Positions 5,298 to 13,767 are shown, counted from the first letter of the stretch. The stretch is 15,019 bases of DNA from an uncultured Clostridium sp. (GCA_934746785.1 CAKVFO010000084.1:1-15019), one strand, 5' to 3'. The notes: generated by a model not told the origin, from the letters alone. Numbers and translations are program-made.

Positions 5298-6926
5298 TTA
5301 CTCTTTCATACTTAAAATCTTATAATTGTTTATCTTGGAAAAAGACGATTTAGGTAACTCCTTTTCTCTTATGACAACTTTAGCAATCTTTCTTCCCTTA
5401 GATAAACTTCTATTTAAACTTTCTATTTCATCTCTTATATGACTTCCTACATCTAAAATATTTTTAGTATTAAGAAGATTATAATTTGGAAAAACTTCTG
5501 CAATAATCTTATCTTTCTTTTTATATACATATACCTGTTTAATAACTGGAATATTTAGCACACATTCTTCTATCTTCCTAGGTGAAATCATATCTCCATT
5601 AGATAAAATAATAATATTTTTCATTCTTCCAACTATATAAAGAAACCCATTACTATCTACATATCCTATATCTCCTGTTTTAAGCCATCCTTTTTTAAAA
5701 ACCTCTCTAGTTAATTCCTTATCTTTATAATAACCTTTCATAACCATGTTACCCTTTACTAGAATTTCTCCCTCTTCTGAAATTCTAAGCTCACACCCTG
5801 TGACAACTTGTCCTACACTTCCTGGTCTATTAAACTCATTTCTATTTATTGAAATTATTGAAGAAGTTTCAGGCAATCCATATCCATTCAGCACTTCTAT
5901 TCCGAATGTCCTGAAAAATTTTACATAATATTCGTCAATATTATTTCCTAAGCATACTATGTCACTTAAACACCCTCCAAAAAAATCTTCAGTATATTTA
6001 AATAACTTTTTTCTTCTATCTATTCCATGTGATAAAAGAAAGTTTACATATTTTATCTTTCTCTCCAAATGACTAATATTTTTTATTTTATCGTAGAACT
6101 TATTATACATATTTATAATAGTTGAAGGTACTGCTGTTATACTATCTGGCTGAAGCATTTTTAAATCTTCCATCAGCCTATTTTCTTCTGGATCGATTAT
6201 GACTATACTCCTTTGAACAAATGGGCATATAAGACTGGACACTATAGAAAATATATTATGAAAAGGAATAGCAGCTATAGTCATATCACCTAAGAAAGTT
6301 AATTGACTACTAGATAGTGCTGCTGAAATTATATTTTCATGAGATAATTCTATTCCCTTCATATTTGAAGAAGTCGTACAAGTATAAAAAATAGCTGCTG
6401 TTTCTTCTTTCTTAACTCTTTCAAAAACAAACTCTCTCTTACCTGAGTCTAAAATTTTTTCTCCTTCTATAATATAATTATTAATCTCTTTAAACTTTAT
6501 AAATATATTTAGATTTCTTACTTTATCTTGTATTTCCTTAATTACATCTATATAAATACTGTCATAGAAAATCACATTACATTCAATAGCTTTAATTACT
6601 TCTATAATTTCAGAAGATTTAAAACTTTTATTAATAGGTACTGCTATATTATTTCCACATACCAAAGTCAAAAAACATATTGCCCATTCATAGCTATTAT
6701 CTCCTATAATAGCAGCCTTAACATTCTTAATACCTTTCATATAAAAATACGTACCTAAACAATCTATATCTTTTTTCAATTCTGAATATGTCACATCTAT
6801 AATTTTTCTTTTCTTTATATATTTAATTGCAATATTATCAGCAAATTCATCTTCATTAATAAGTATAAGTTCATTTATAGTTTCTGCTCCACAAACATCA
6901 TAGAAAGGATAATCTTCATTTCTCAT
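5298..6926 (-). CDS. AMP-forming acyl-CoA synthetase-like protein, degenerate P-loop
   Basis: The 542-residue adenylate-forming family protein normally activates a carboxylic acid as acyl-AMP and then passes it to CoA. Motifs in order: phosphate-binding loop at 181-191 (YTCTTSSNMKG), PFHNIFS (221-227), GYGLPETS (348-355), GWLKTGDIG (413-421 with Asp419), GRMKNIIILSNGD (433-445), and C-terminal Lys531 in SSFSKINN. The loop is abnormal: the usual YTSGTTGxPKG has lost both glycines and the proline, and the Thr of the usual YGxTE is Pro. Asp419, Arg434 and Lys531 remain. No frameshift or stop is present. It could have low or altered activity, or bind acyl-adenylates without turnover. The start has GGGG nine bases upstream. 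It follows the chemoreceptor gene by 65 bases and may be co-transcribed with it; no terminator separates it from the next operon's promoter. Confidence 0.85.
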   Translation of the reverse strand: MRNEDYPFYDVCGAETINELILINEDEFADNIAIKYIKKRKIIDVTYSELKKDIDCLGTYFYMKGIKNVKAAIIGDNSYEWAICFLTLVCGNNIAVPINKSFKSSEIIEVIKAIECNVIFYDSIYIDVIKEIQDKVRNLNIFIKFKEINNYIIEGEKILDSGKREFVFERVKKEETAAIFYTCTTSSNMKGIELSHENIISAALSSSQLTFLGDMTIAAIPFHNIFSIVSSLICPFVQRSIVIIDPEENRLMEDLKMLQPDSITAVPSTIINMYNKFYDKIKNISHLERKIKYVNFLLSHGIDRRKKLFKYTEDFFGGCLSDIVCLGNNIDEYYVKFFRTFGIEVLNGYGLPETSSIISINRNEFNRPGSVGQVVTGCELRISEEGEILVKGNMVMKGYYKDKELTREVFKKGWLKTGDIGYVDSNGFLYIVGRMKNIIILSNGDMISPRKIEECVLNIPVIKQVYVYKKKDKIIAEVFPNYNLLNTKNILDVGSHIRDEIESLNRSLSKGRKIAKVVIREKELPKSSFSKINNYKILSMKE

Positions 6927-6952
6927 TTACATCATCCCCAATCTTTACATTA

Positions 6953-6969
6953 TAATCACATTAATCACA
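6953..6969. repeat. Direct repeat TAATCACA x2
   Basis: Two copies of TAATCACA (6953-6960 and 6962-6969) in the 65-bp gap upstream of the synthetase gene. The first overlaps a minus-strand TATAAT whose -35 is poor. It could be a regulator site for a weak internal promoter; chance is possible in DNA this AT-rich. Confidence 0.3.
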
Positions 6970-6991
6970 TATTTATATAAATAAACCTCTG

Positions 6992-8998
6992 CTACAAAAT
7001 AAATTTATTTACTTCCTTCTTAAGTTTATCTGACTTTTCTTTATTCTCAGACGAATCTTTAATAATATATTCTTTTTTAATATTTATATTATTCATATTC
7101 TCAGCAATAATAGTAGATGATTTAGACACATTTGAAACTGATTCTGAAATATCTTTAATACTTCTTGTTGCATTCCCCATAGACTCAGAAATCTTATTTG
7201 CCACATCTGAAAAATCAGATGCCATAACCTTAATATTCTGCCCTGCTTTCCTATAAGATAATGCTGTATCTATAAGTCTGTTGTAATCCTTTAAAATATC
7301 CCTATCTACAACATTTAGAAGCTCTAGGGAAGCTCTTGATAAATCTTCAACTGCTGCAAATGCCTTTTCAATATTAACTTTCATTTTACTAGCGGAATCA
7401 GTAGACTTATCAGCAAGTTTTTTAACCTCTTCTGCCACAACTGCAAAACTTTTACCCCTTTCTCCTGCCCTTGATGCTTCTATAGATGCATTAAGAGATA
7501 AAAGATTAGTTTGCTCTGAAATATCAAGTATTACATTCAACATATCTGAGACTTCATTTACAACGGTAATATTTCCTAAAGATTCTTGAAGCTTTTCCTT
7601 ACTATTCTCATATACTAATTGAATTTTATTTTTAGATTCTCTTGTACTTTTCTCTATATTTTCAGCTTCTTTTTCTATTGCTTCTGCATCCTTAAGCTTT
7701 CTGTAGGATTCTTCTACGGCTTCTCTAATATCTATATCTATATCCTCAGTAATACATCTTACCCCTTGAAGAGATGTATTGCACTCTTCCATACTTTTAG
7801 AAATTTCTTCAGTCCTTGAAGCAGTATCTTCTATAGAAAAAGATATCTCATTAATTTTATTTTCTATATTATCACTACTTACTGCTATCTCTGCAGTATC
7901 ATTCTTAACTAAACACATGGTAGAATTTAATATATTAATACTCTTATTTAATGCATCTACAAGAACAGCAAATTCATTATCTCCCTTCTTCTTCCCCCTA
8001 TATGCAAGATTAAAATTGGAGAGTTCATTGGAATAATTATTTATATTTTCGACTTCATTGCTTAAAGATTTTCTTATTGCTAGGAGAACTAATAGTGCTA
8101 CAATAACAAATATCACAGCTATTAATACTTCACGAATTGCTATTTCTTTTATTCCTCCTAATACTTCATTTAAAGGTGCTGTAAGAGCTATTGACCACGG
8201 CGTATTTAAGACTTTTGTATACACCATATAAAGATTAGTATTATCTAACCTTAATTCTTTAGCTGAAGTTTTTCCTTCTTCAATCTCCTGTAAAACATCC
8301 TTTAGTTCATTCTTTGACTTTGAAGATTCATCAAGAGAATCTAAAAAATTAACCTCATTAAATACATAATCCATGTTTTTATGTGCAACAAAATTTCCAG
8401 AACTATTTACTAAACAAGCATAACCACTATCCCCTATCTTTATAGACTGAACAATATCATTAATACTTTCAAGATTTATAGTTCCACATAAATACCCCAA
8501 AATATTTCCGAAACCATCTTCTATAGGCGTAACAATTGTTGTAATTGACTCTTTTTCATCTTTTCTTATGTATGGTTCAGTAATAAAAGACTTTCTTTCT
8601 TTCACAGATTCAAAAAATTTATCTTCTGATTGATCTTTAATTTCAGATGTTGCTGCGTAATATCCCATTCCTTTATTATCCATAACAAATAATCCATCAT
8701 AATTCCACTTCTTCATTTCATCTAAAAGAACTGGCTGCTGTTTCTGCCAATCCATAGACCTTATCTCTTCTTGTGATGCTATATTTCTAAGTTGCTCTTC
8801 CCTATATATAAATTCTTTTTCAATAGCTGACGCACTATTTTTAGCTCTCTCTATCAAATCTACATAAGTCGTATTTACAATATTCTTCTTTGTTTCATAA
8901 TAAGTAAAGCCTGATAGTAGACCGCTTACGCAAATAATTAATAAAATTACTTTAACTATTATTTTATTTCCTATACTGTTAAATATATTTTTCTTCAT
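6992..8998 (-). CDS. Methyl-accepting chemotaxis protein with Cache sensor domain
   Basis: The protein has 668 residues. A membrane helix at about 14-34 is followed by an extracellular region of about 245 residues with double-Cache features (FVMDNKGMGYYA, later SGYACLVNSSGNFVAH). A second membrane helix (about 286-306) follows, then a weak HAMP-like linker and a long cytoplasmic coiled coil. The conserved hairpin tip is at 495-513 (EQTNLLSLNASIEASRAGE), followed by GKSFAVVAEEVKKLADKS, the CheA/CheW contact region. No C-terminal CheR-docking pentapeptide is seen. The receptor senses an external ligand, not identifiable here, and signals to flagellar control. RBS AAAGGG; an extended -10 promoter lies upstream. 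The synthetase gene follows, so both may belong to one transcript. Confidence 0.95.
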   Translation of the reverse strand: MKKNIFNSIGNKIIVKVILLIICVSGLLSGFTYYETKKNIVNTTYVDLIERAKNSASAIEKEFIYREEQLRNIASQEEIRSMDWQKQQPVLLDEMKKWNYDGLFVMDNKGMGYYAATSEIKDQSEDKFFESVKERKSFITEPYIRKDEKESITTIVTPIEDGFGNILGYLCGTINLESINDIVQSIKIGDSGYACLVNSSGNFVAHKNMDYVFNEVNFLDSLDESSKSKNELKDVLQEIEEGKTSAKELRLDNTNLYMVYTKVLNTPWSIALTAPLNEVLGGIKEIAIREVLIAVIFVIVALLVLLAIRKSLSNEVENINNYSNELSNFNLAYRGKKKGDNEFAVLVDALNKSINILNSTMCLVKNDTAEIAVSSDNIENKINEISFSIEDTASRTEEISKSMEECNTSLQGVRCITEDIDIDIREAVEESYRKLKDAEAIEKEAENIEKSTRESKNKIQLVYENSKEKLQESLGNITVVNEVSDMLNVILDISEQTNLLSLNASIEASRAGERGKSFAVVAEEVKKLADKSTDSASKMKVNIEKAFAAVEDLSRASLELLNVVDRDILKDYNRLIDTALSYRKAGQNIKVMASDFSDVANKISESMGNATRSIKDISESVSNVSKSSTIIAENMNNINIKKEYIIKDSSENKEKSDKLKKEVNKFIL

Positions 8999-9028
8999 AA
9001 CCTCATCCCTTTCATAGCTATAAATATA

Positions 9029-9037
9029 ATTATAACA
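9029..9037 (-). promoter_or_regulatory. Extended -10 promoter for the chemoreceptor gene
   Basis: Minus-strand TGTTATAAT, an extended -10 element (TGn plus perfect TATAAT), lies about 31 bases before the chemoreceptor ATG. The -35 region is poor, which extended -10 promoters tolerate. No SigD-type motility promoter was seen. Confidence 0.5.
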
Positions 9038-9173
9038 GTATTTCGCTTACATAAATAGGAAATATATGTTCTTTTGTATATTTATATAATTTAAAATAGA
9101 ATTTGTATTTTTAACGTATTTATTATGACAATGAGGACAATCGAACTTTATTATTACTTTTATTTATAACATA

Positions 9174-9204
9174 AACAGAGACAAGCTTGTTGCTTGTCTC
9201 TGTT
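9174..9204 (-). terminator. Terminator of the GH9 cellulase gene
   Basis: A perfect 13-bp stem (AACAGAGACAAGC at 9174-9186, GCTTGTCTCTGTT at 9192-9204) with a 5-nt loop, 20 bases after the cellulase stop. On the minus strand it is followed by a broken T-tract (TTTATGTTAT), so the U-run is weak but the stem is strong. Confidence 0.8.
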
Positions 9205-9223
9205 ATTAAGATTTTTAATTATC

Positions 9224-12200
9224 CTATTTATAAGCTACTACTACTGCTTCTAATCCCTTATAATCTTCCATCTTTGACCAGTCATTATTTGCAAATTGTC
9301 CTACTATCTTAGCACAGCTTCCATCACTATTTAATTGGACATCACCTTTTACTCTATATTCAATATACATACCTTTTGAATCAGAACTTATTTTTGCAGA
9401 TGTGTCCTTAGTAAAATCTTTATACCATGGATTATTAGGAAGTCTAACTCCAGTATTGTAGCAATAAGTTGCTAACTTAGTATTATCTGATTTTTGGAAA
9501 TAATATCTTACAGCCACTTTTGATAAATCTATAGATTTATCTTTAGCTTTTATAACTATTTCTTGATTTACTCCACATTCTTCTCTATTATTAATATCTA
9601 AGTCAACCTTATTAGTAATATCTTCAGCATTTAATCCCATAACATCTGATTTAGCTAAAGCTCTTACTAAAGCTGAGTTCCAGTAAATATCAACTTCATT
9701 TGTTGAATAACTATCTGCATTATCTACATAACATTTAGCTGGTGCTGCATCTTCTAAATATGCCTTAGCTATAGGATCTTCTAATGCTGAGTTAACACCA
9801 CCTGCTAACATTCCCGGAATTGTAGCTTTCTTTGCTATAGATGGTCTATGATGTGGATTTTTTGTTGCTACTGTACCATATCCAGTTACAAAAGACATCG
9901 CATTAGCATTTTTACCAAAGCAATAATTAATATGTTCTCTAGCATAGTCAACATAATCTTTATTAGGTGATATTGTGTTAGCTAAGTCTAATAATGAACT
10001 TTCACTTAAAATTCCCATATTGCTTCCCCAACAGAAGTTAGTTCCATTAGTAATTCCATATCCATCTTCCTTAGAAGCAGTAACTATTCTATCAGCTTCA
10101 TTTACTATTGCTTCCTTAATCTTATTTTTTAATTCTTTATCAGCACCTTTAGCACTTAAATAAGCATCATTACCAAAGCCGCCCATATTTTGCCATCCAT
10201 ATTCCATTTCTATCTTATTTGCTGCAAGCTCTTTAAATTTTTCATGATATTTATTTTCACCAGTAACCTTGAAAAGTTCTGCAGCTGCCCAATATCTTTC
10301 ATCTATATCGCTAAAGTCAGCATAATCTCCTGTAAGTATACCTTCTGGATTCTTTACACCTTGACTTGGTGCTGCATCTAAATAATCATAAGCAGATTTT
10401 GCAGCTTCTAAACATTTATCTGCAAATTCAGGATCTATATCTTTGTATGTGTCATATCCTACTGCCATGATAGCTGCAAAATCCCCAGTAGCAGTAGTTG
10501 AAATAGGTGTAACTATAAGTTCATCTTTTTCTTCTTCTGGCATTACGAATCCAGGGAATGCTGCACATGTTACTTTATGGTGAACTCCACCATTTGTCTT
10601 ATCTTGCATTTTGAATAACCATTCAAATTGACCTTTACATTCATCTAATATATCCGCAATTCCATTTCCACTTTCAGGAATATTAGTATCATCAGTAAAT
10701 GCATCTTCATTAGCTTTATAAGCATATAATAAATCTGCTAAAGTTTTTGATGTTGCAACTACATATCTTCCATAATCACCAGCATCATGCCATCCACCTG
10801 AAACATCAATAAATTTATCTGTTCCATATATTCTAGCTAATTCTGTATGACAATCAGGGTGTGCCCATTCACCTGCATATTTTTCTGGAAGCTCAGTACA
10901 TCTTTGTAAATAGAAGAATCTAACAGCATCCTTTAAAGCATTTTTATAAATATCTTTATCTATCTTAAATTCATATGATTCCCCTAAAGTCTCATTAGTT
11001 ATTACATAAGTTCCAGGAGTTGTTACCTTTGAAAAATCACCAAAATAGTTAATTTCATTTGCTGAGTTATTTTCCTTTCCTTCTGAAATTTCTCCAGTAT
11101 AAACTATCTCTCCATTTTCTTTAGATACAACATTAAATGTTTGACCCGCAACATCTTCTCCTCTGAAAACAACTTGTTTCTTGCTGTCAGGAATATAACC
11201 TAATTGATTTAAAACTATTTTTTGTTCTTTCTTTACTTCTTCTTCATAAGTAATATCAGATGCATCAACTAACTTCAAACTTACATTGCTTATTGAAACA
11301 GTATGTTCATCTAAATCTTCTCCTTCATTACCCATGTTAAAACAAAGTTTTGGAGCAAAATCTGTTTCATCTTTCATTGTAAAAGGTATTGTTATAGTTT
11401 GTTTTTCAGGAGTTGTACTTACCTTTTTCCATACATATGAATGATAATCTCCACCATCTAACTGAATTAAAGCTTCAAGTTCTCTATCTACTGATGATTC
11501 AATATCAAATTGTAATTCATATTTTCCACCTTGATATAATTTGAAACTTTGATTATAAGCTTGAATTCCATAATTAAGCTTTCCAAGTTTTTCGATATCA
11601 GTTACTAATTTTCCATCCTTATTATCTATAGTAGCTTTTCCACCACCATCAACATAAATTCCCCAATTCTCAGTTCCGTTAGTTAAATCTCCGTTCTTAA
11701 TTAAATTTTCATCACTTGCTTCTGGCTTCTTAACTGTACTAGCTTCAACTCCGCTATCATCTGTCATTACTAATTCTACATTATCCAAAGTTATAGTATG
11801 TGGATCTAAATCTTCTCCTTCATTTCCTAAACTAAAACAAAGTTTTGGAGTTAAATCAGTATCATCTTTCATTGTAAACTCAAGAGTCATTGTTTGAGTT
11901 TCTGGTGTTACATCAAATACATTCCATCCATAACATTTATAATCTCCACCATTTTGTTGAAGACCACCTTCAATCTTTCTTGCAATTGTAGAACTAACAT
12001 CAAAAGTTAATTTGTATTTAGCACCTTTAACTAGTTTAAAGCCATCTGTTGCTACTTGAACTTTCCAGTTAGCATCTCCAACAGAGTTAACATCAACCTT
12101 TAAAGCTCCATCTTCATTAGAAACTGCCATATCTGCACCTTCAGCAGCATAATTTGACCAACCTTTAATTCCATTAGTAAAATCACCATTACTAATCATA

Positions 12201-12307
12201 TTTTTTGCTTCAACAGCTTGAACTTCTTTAACTGTTCCATGAAAACCTGTTAAAGTTGTAGTTGCAAGTGTTGCTGCAGTCAACATCATAACTAAAAATC
12301 TTTTCAT
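9224..12307 (-). CDS. Secreted GH9 cellulase, CBM4-CBM4-Ig-GH9-CBM3-like
   Basis: This 1027-residue endo- or processive beta-1,4-glucanase has a signal peptide (cleavage near residue 31, VQA). Two tandem CBM4/9-type modules follow (about 36-185 and 200-348; NMISNGDFTNGIKGW and NLIKNGDLTNGTENW mark their starts). Next are an N-terminal Ig-like cellulase domain (362-445, starting KIVLNQLGYIPDSKK) and the family 9 catalytic barrel (about 450-885). Catalytic marks are GGWHDAGD (504-511; Asp508 and Asp511), HHRPS (819-823) and NEVDIYWNSALV (870-881) with general acid Glu871. Residues 895-1027 look like a divergent CBM3 (SKVAVRYYF, FANNDWSKMEDY). No dockerin or surface-layer module is present, so it should be free in the medium. 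It is monocistronic with its own promoter and terminator. RBS AGGAG is eight bases from the ATG. Confidence 0.95.
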   Translation of the reverse strand: MKRFLVMMLTAATLATTTLTGFHGTVKEVQAVEAKNMISNGDFTNGIKGWSNYAAEGADMAVSNEDGALKVDVNSVGDANWKVQVATDGFKLVKGAKYKLTFDVSSTIARKIEGGLQQNGGDYKCYGWNVFDVTPETQTMTLEFTMKDDTDLTPKLCFSLGNEGEDLDPHTITLDNVELVMTDDSGVEASTVKKPEASDENLIKNGDLTNGTENWGIYVDGGGKATIDNKDGKLVTDIEKLGKLNYGIQAYNQSFKLYQGGKYELQFDIESSVDRELEALIQLDGGDYHSYVWKKVSTTPEKQTITIPFTMKDETDFAPKLCFNMGNEGEDLDEHTVSISNVSLKLVDASDITYEEEVKKEQKIVLNQLGYIPDSKKQVVFRGEDVAGQTFNVVSKENGEIVYTGEISEGKENNSANEINYFGDFSKVTTPGTYVITNETLGESYEFKIDKDIYKNALKDAVRFFYLQRCTELPEKYAGEWAHPDCHTELARIYGTDKFIDVSGGWHDAGDYGRYVVATSKTLADLLYAYKANEDAFTDDTNIPESGNGIADILDECKGQFEWLFKMQDKTNGGVHHKVTCAAFPGFVMPEEEKDELIVTPISTTATGDFAAIMAVGYDTYKDIDPEFADKCLEAAKSAYDYLDAAPSQGVKNPEGILTGDYADFSDIDERYWAAAELFKVTGENKYHEKFKELAANKIEMEYGWQNMGGFGNDAYLSAKGADKELKNKIKEAIVNEADRIVTASKEDGYGITNGTNFCWGSNMGILSESSLLDLANTISPNKDYVDYAREHINYCFGKNANAMSFVTGYGTVATKNPHHRPSIAKKATIPGMLAGGVNSALEDPIAKAYLEDAAPAKCYVDNADSYSTNEVDIYWNSALVRALAKSDVMGLNAEDITNKVDLDINNREECGVNQEIVIKAKDKSIDLSKVAVRYYFQKSDNTKLATYCYNTGVRLPNNPWYKDFTKDTSAKISSDSKGMYIEYRVKGDVQLNSDGSCAKIVGQFANNDWSKMEDYKGLEAVVVAYK

Positions 12308-12341
12308 AATCGTATCTCCTAAACATTTTATTTACAACTAA

Positions 12342-12370
12342 ATTATATATCTTACAATTTAATACATCAA
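12342..12370 (-). promoter_or_regulatory. Promoter of the GH9 cellulase gene
   Basis: Minus strand: -35 TTGATG (12365-12370), a 17-nt spacer and perfect TATAAT (12342-12347). Transcription would start about 28 bases before the ATG. No clear catabolite-response (cre) box was seen around it. Confidence 0.75.
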
Positions 12371-12372
12371 TG

Positions 12373-12413
12373 CATAAAATATGCTTTATAAGAAGTAAAA
12401 AGCATATTTTATG
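12373..12413. promoter_or_regulatory. 15-bp-arm inverted repeat upstream of cellulase promoter
   Basis: A perfect inverted repeat: CATAAAATATGCTTT (12373-12387) and AAAGCATATTTTATG (12399-12413), with an 11-base centre. It ends two bases upstream of the cellulase -35, the usual place for an activator. No T-run suits it as a terminator. It shares no sequence with the sdpR-type operators further right. Confidence 0.65.
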
Positions 12414-12551
12414 ATATTCTAAAATATTTTAAGATAAATTTTGCCTAAATATTTGCAATATAATATTATTTTATACAGTTTTATTTCTAAATAATAATTT
12501 ATATTAAACATTTTACGAAAGCCATTTTTATACTTTCGCTACTTAAAAACT
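12414..12551. other. Intergenic DNA between divergent genes
   Basis: Very AT-rich. It holds a near-palindrome TCTAAAATATTTTAAGA just after 12414 and a weak CGAAAG/CTTTCG inverted repeat around 12517-12540. Neither is strong enough to call a site; no gene is seen here. Confidence 0.5.
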
Positions 12552-12585
12552 AATATCTATTTAGATTTTTTTCTAAATAGATATT
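12552..12585. promoter_or_regulatory. Upstream operator palindrome of sdpRI
   Basis: Perfect 14-bp arms AATATCTATTTAGA (12552-12565) and TCTAAATAGATATT (12572-12585) around six T. The right arm overlaps the first two bases of the -35 box. The arms share CTATTTAGA with the second palindrome at 12612-12637, as expected for one repressor binding both. Confidence 0.8.
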
Positions 12586-12612
12586 GACTTGGAATATTTT
12601 TCATAGTATATT
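12584..12612 (+). promoter_or_regulatory. sdpRI promoter
   Basis: -35 TTGACT (12584-12589), a 17-nt spacer and -10 TATATT (12607-12612), near consensus for sigma-A. It is bracketed by the two operator palindromes, so a bound repressor would block polymerase at both elements. Confidence 0.85.
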
Positions 12613-12637
12613 CTATTTAGAAATATTTCTAAATAGA
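12612..12637. promoter_or_regulatory. Downstream operator palindrome of sdpRI
   Basis: A perfect 26-bp palindrome, TCTATTTAGAAAT then ATTTCTAAATAGA, that starts at the last base of the -10 and covers the expected transcription start. Both halves carry TCTATTTAGA, as in the upstream operator. Confidence 0.85.
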
Positions 12638-12655
12638 TATTAATGAGGTGATAAT

Positions 12656-12934
12656 TTGGGTTTTCAAGAAACTTTTAAAGCATTAGCAGATCCTATACGC
12701 CGAGAGATACTAATGATGTTAAAAGATAATAAAATGTCTGCTGGAGAAATCAGTGATAAATTTGAAATGACGGGAGCTACTATTTCTTATCATTTATCAC
12801 AATTAAAAAAGGCTGGATTAATTTCAGAAACTAAATATAAGAACTTTATTTACTATGAAATCAATGTATCAGTATTTGAAGAAATCATGTTATGGCTATC
12901 TAATTTTGGAGGTATTAATAATGAAAATAAATAA
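12656..12934 (+). CDS. sdpR: ArsR-family repressor, SdpR-like
   Basis: This 92-residue winged-helix repressor matches Bacillus subtilis SdpR in type. It starts FKALADPIRREILMML (about 8-23), has the recognition helix in GATISYHLSQLKKAG (39-53), then a wing (ISETKYKNFIYYEIN). No ArsR-type metal-binding Cys pair is present, so it is not a metal sensor. It begins with TTG at 12656, with GAGGTG five bases upstream and no in-frame ATG nearby. The stop overlaps the next gene by 14 bases, suggesting translational coupling. In B. subtilis, SdpR represses its own operon and is held at the membrane by SdpI when toxin is bound. The two perfect palindromes around the promoter fit such autoregulation. Confidence 0.9.
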   Translation: MGFQETFKALADPIRREILMMLKDNKMSAGEISDKFEMTGATISYHLSQLKKAGLISETKYKNFIYYEINVSVFEEIMLWLSNFGGINNENK

Positions 12935-13565
12935 AAAATTAATAATTTTAACAACTGTTATATGTATATCACCTATAATTCTATCTTTAATTATGTATGA
13001 TAAACTTCCTGAGAATCTTGCTATTCATTTTGATGCTGCTGGAAATGCTAATGGTTATGCCCCTAAATTCTTTGCAGTTTTTGGTCTTCCAATAATTATG
13101 GCTTTAGTCAATTTATTTGGAATTTTCATGCTAAAAAATGATCCTAAAAAATCTAATTCTTCTGAAGCCTTAAAACTTATTGGTGTTTGGACAGTACCTA
13201 TTTTATCACTTATATTAACTCCAATAACAATCTTTAAAGGTTTAGGAGCAAGCATTCCAATAAACCTTATTATTATACCTTTAATAGGAATCTTATTTAT
13301 TATCTGTGGAAATTATCTGCCTAAGTGCAAGCAAAATTATACTGTAGGTATAAAGCTTCCTTGGACATTAAATAATAGTGATAACTGGAATAAAACTCAC
13401 CATCTAGCTGGATATATGTGGATTGTAGGTGGTTTAATAGTAACACTATCATCTTTTATAAATAGTGACGTTTCATTTATTTTAACTATGTGTATTTTAG
13501 CTATAATTATTCTTGTTCCTGGAGTATACTCTTATTCTTTATATAAGAAAGATATCAATAAATAA
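12921..13565 (+). CDS. sdpI: SdpI/YhfL-family membrane immunity protein
   Basis: The 214-residue integral membrane protein has six likely helices. Residues 26-50 form the DUF1648 signature (YDKLPENLAIHFDAAGNANG), and 131-171 contain the SdpI hallmark (LPKCKQNYTVGIKLPWTL, then NWNKTHHLAGYMW). In B. subtilis, SdpI confers immunity to the SdpC peptide toxin and sequesters SdpR. The start is the ATG at 12921, with GGAGG eight bases upstream, not an earlier in-frame ATG inside sdpR. It overlaps sdpR by 14 bases. No sdpABC toxin-production genes are in the window, so it may guard against neighbours' toxins, or the toxin genes are elsewhere. Confidence 0.92.
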   Translation: MKINKKLIILTTVICISPIILSLIMYDKLPENLAIHFDAAGNANGYAPKFFAVFGLPIIMALVNLFGIFMLKNDPKKSNSSEALKLIGVWTVPILSLILTPITIFKGLGASIPINLIIIPLIGILFIICGNYLPKCKQNYTVGIKLPWTLNNSDNWNKTHHLAGYMWIVGGLIVTLSSFINSDVSFILTMCILAIIILVPGVYSYSLYKKDINK

Positions 13566-13651
13566 AATTTTTTTGAAAATTTACTAGAGAAATATAAATG
13601 GACTGATTAAAAGCATTTATCATAAATATGCTCTGGCCAAAAAAATATTTA

Positions 13652-13722
13652 AAGAGGCTTATAGAAAATTTTTACCCGACTGATTTGCTTGTGAAGGTTA
13701 AAAATTTTGCTATAAGCCTCTT
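13652..13722. terminator. Long bidirectional hairpin between convergent genes
   Basis: A perfect 13-bp outer stem (AAGAGGCTTATAG at 13652-13664 with 13710-13722) is extended by AAAATTTTTA pairing (13665-13674 with 13699-13708, one bulge) and a CC/GG pair, around a loop of about 19 bases. T-rich tracts lie on both sides. It separates sdpI (plus) from the dehydrogenase gene (minus) and probably terminates both. It is longer than a standard terminator and could be a remnant of a small repeat. Confidence 0.7.
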
Positions 13723-13767
13723 CATTTTATCTTTTTTTGATATCAGAACATCTTTAGGGTAAAGTAT

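Noticed and set aside
9111..9120. TTAACGTATT, the same 10 bases as the repeat end, upstream of the chemoreceptor
   Set aside because: No further similarity to the element; a 10-base match is plausible by chance in AT-rich DNA.
12855..12920. Earlier in-frame ATG for the SdpI-like protein
   Set aside because: It lies deep within sdpR and lacks a ribosome site; ATG 12921 has GGAGG and gives a typical SdpI start.
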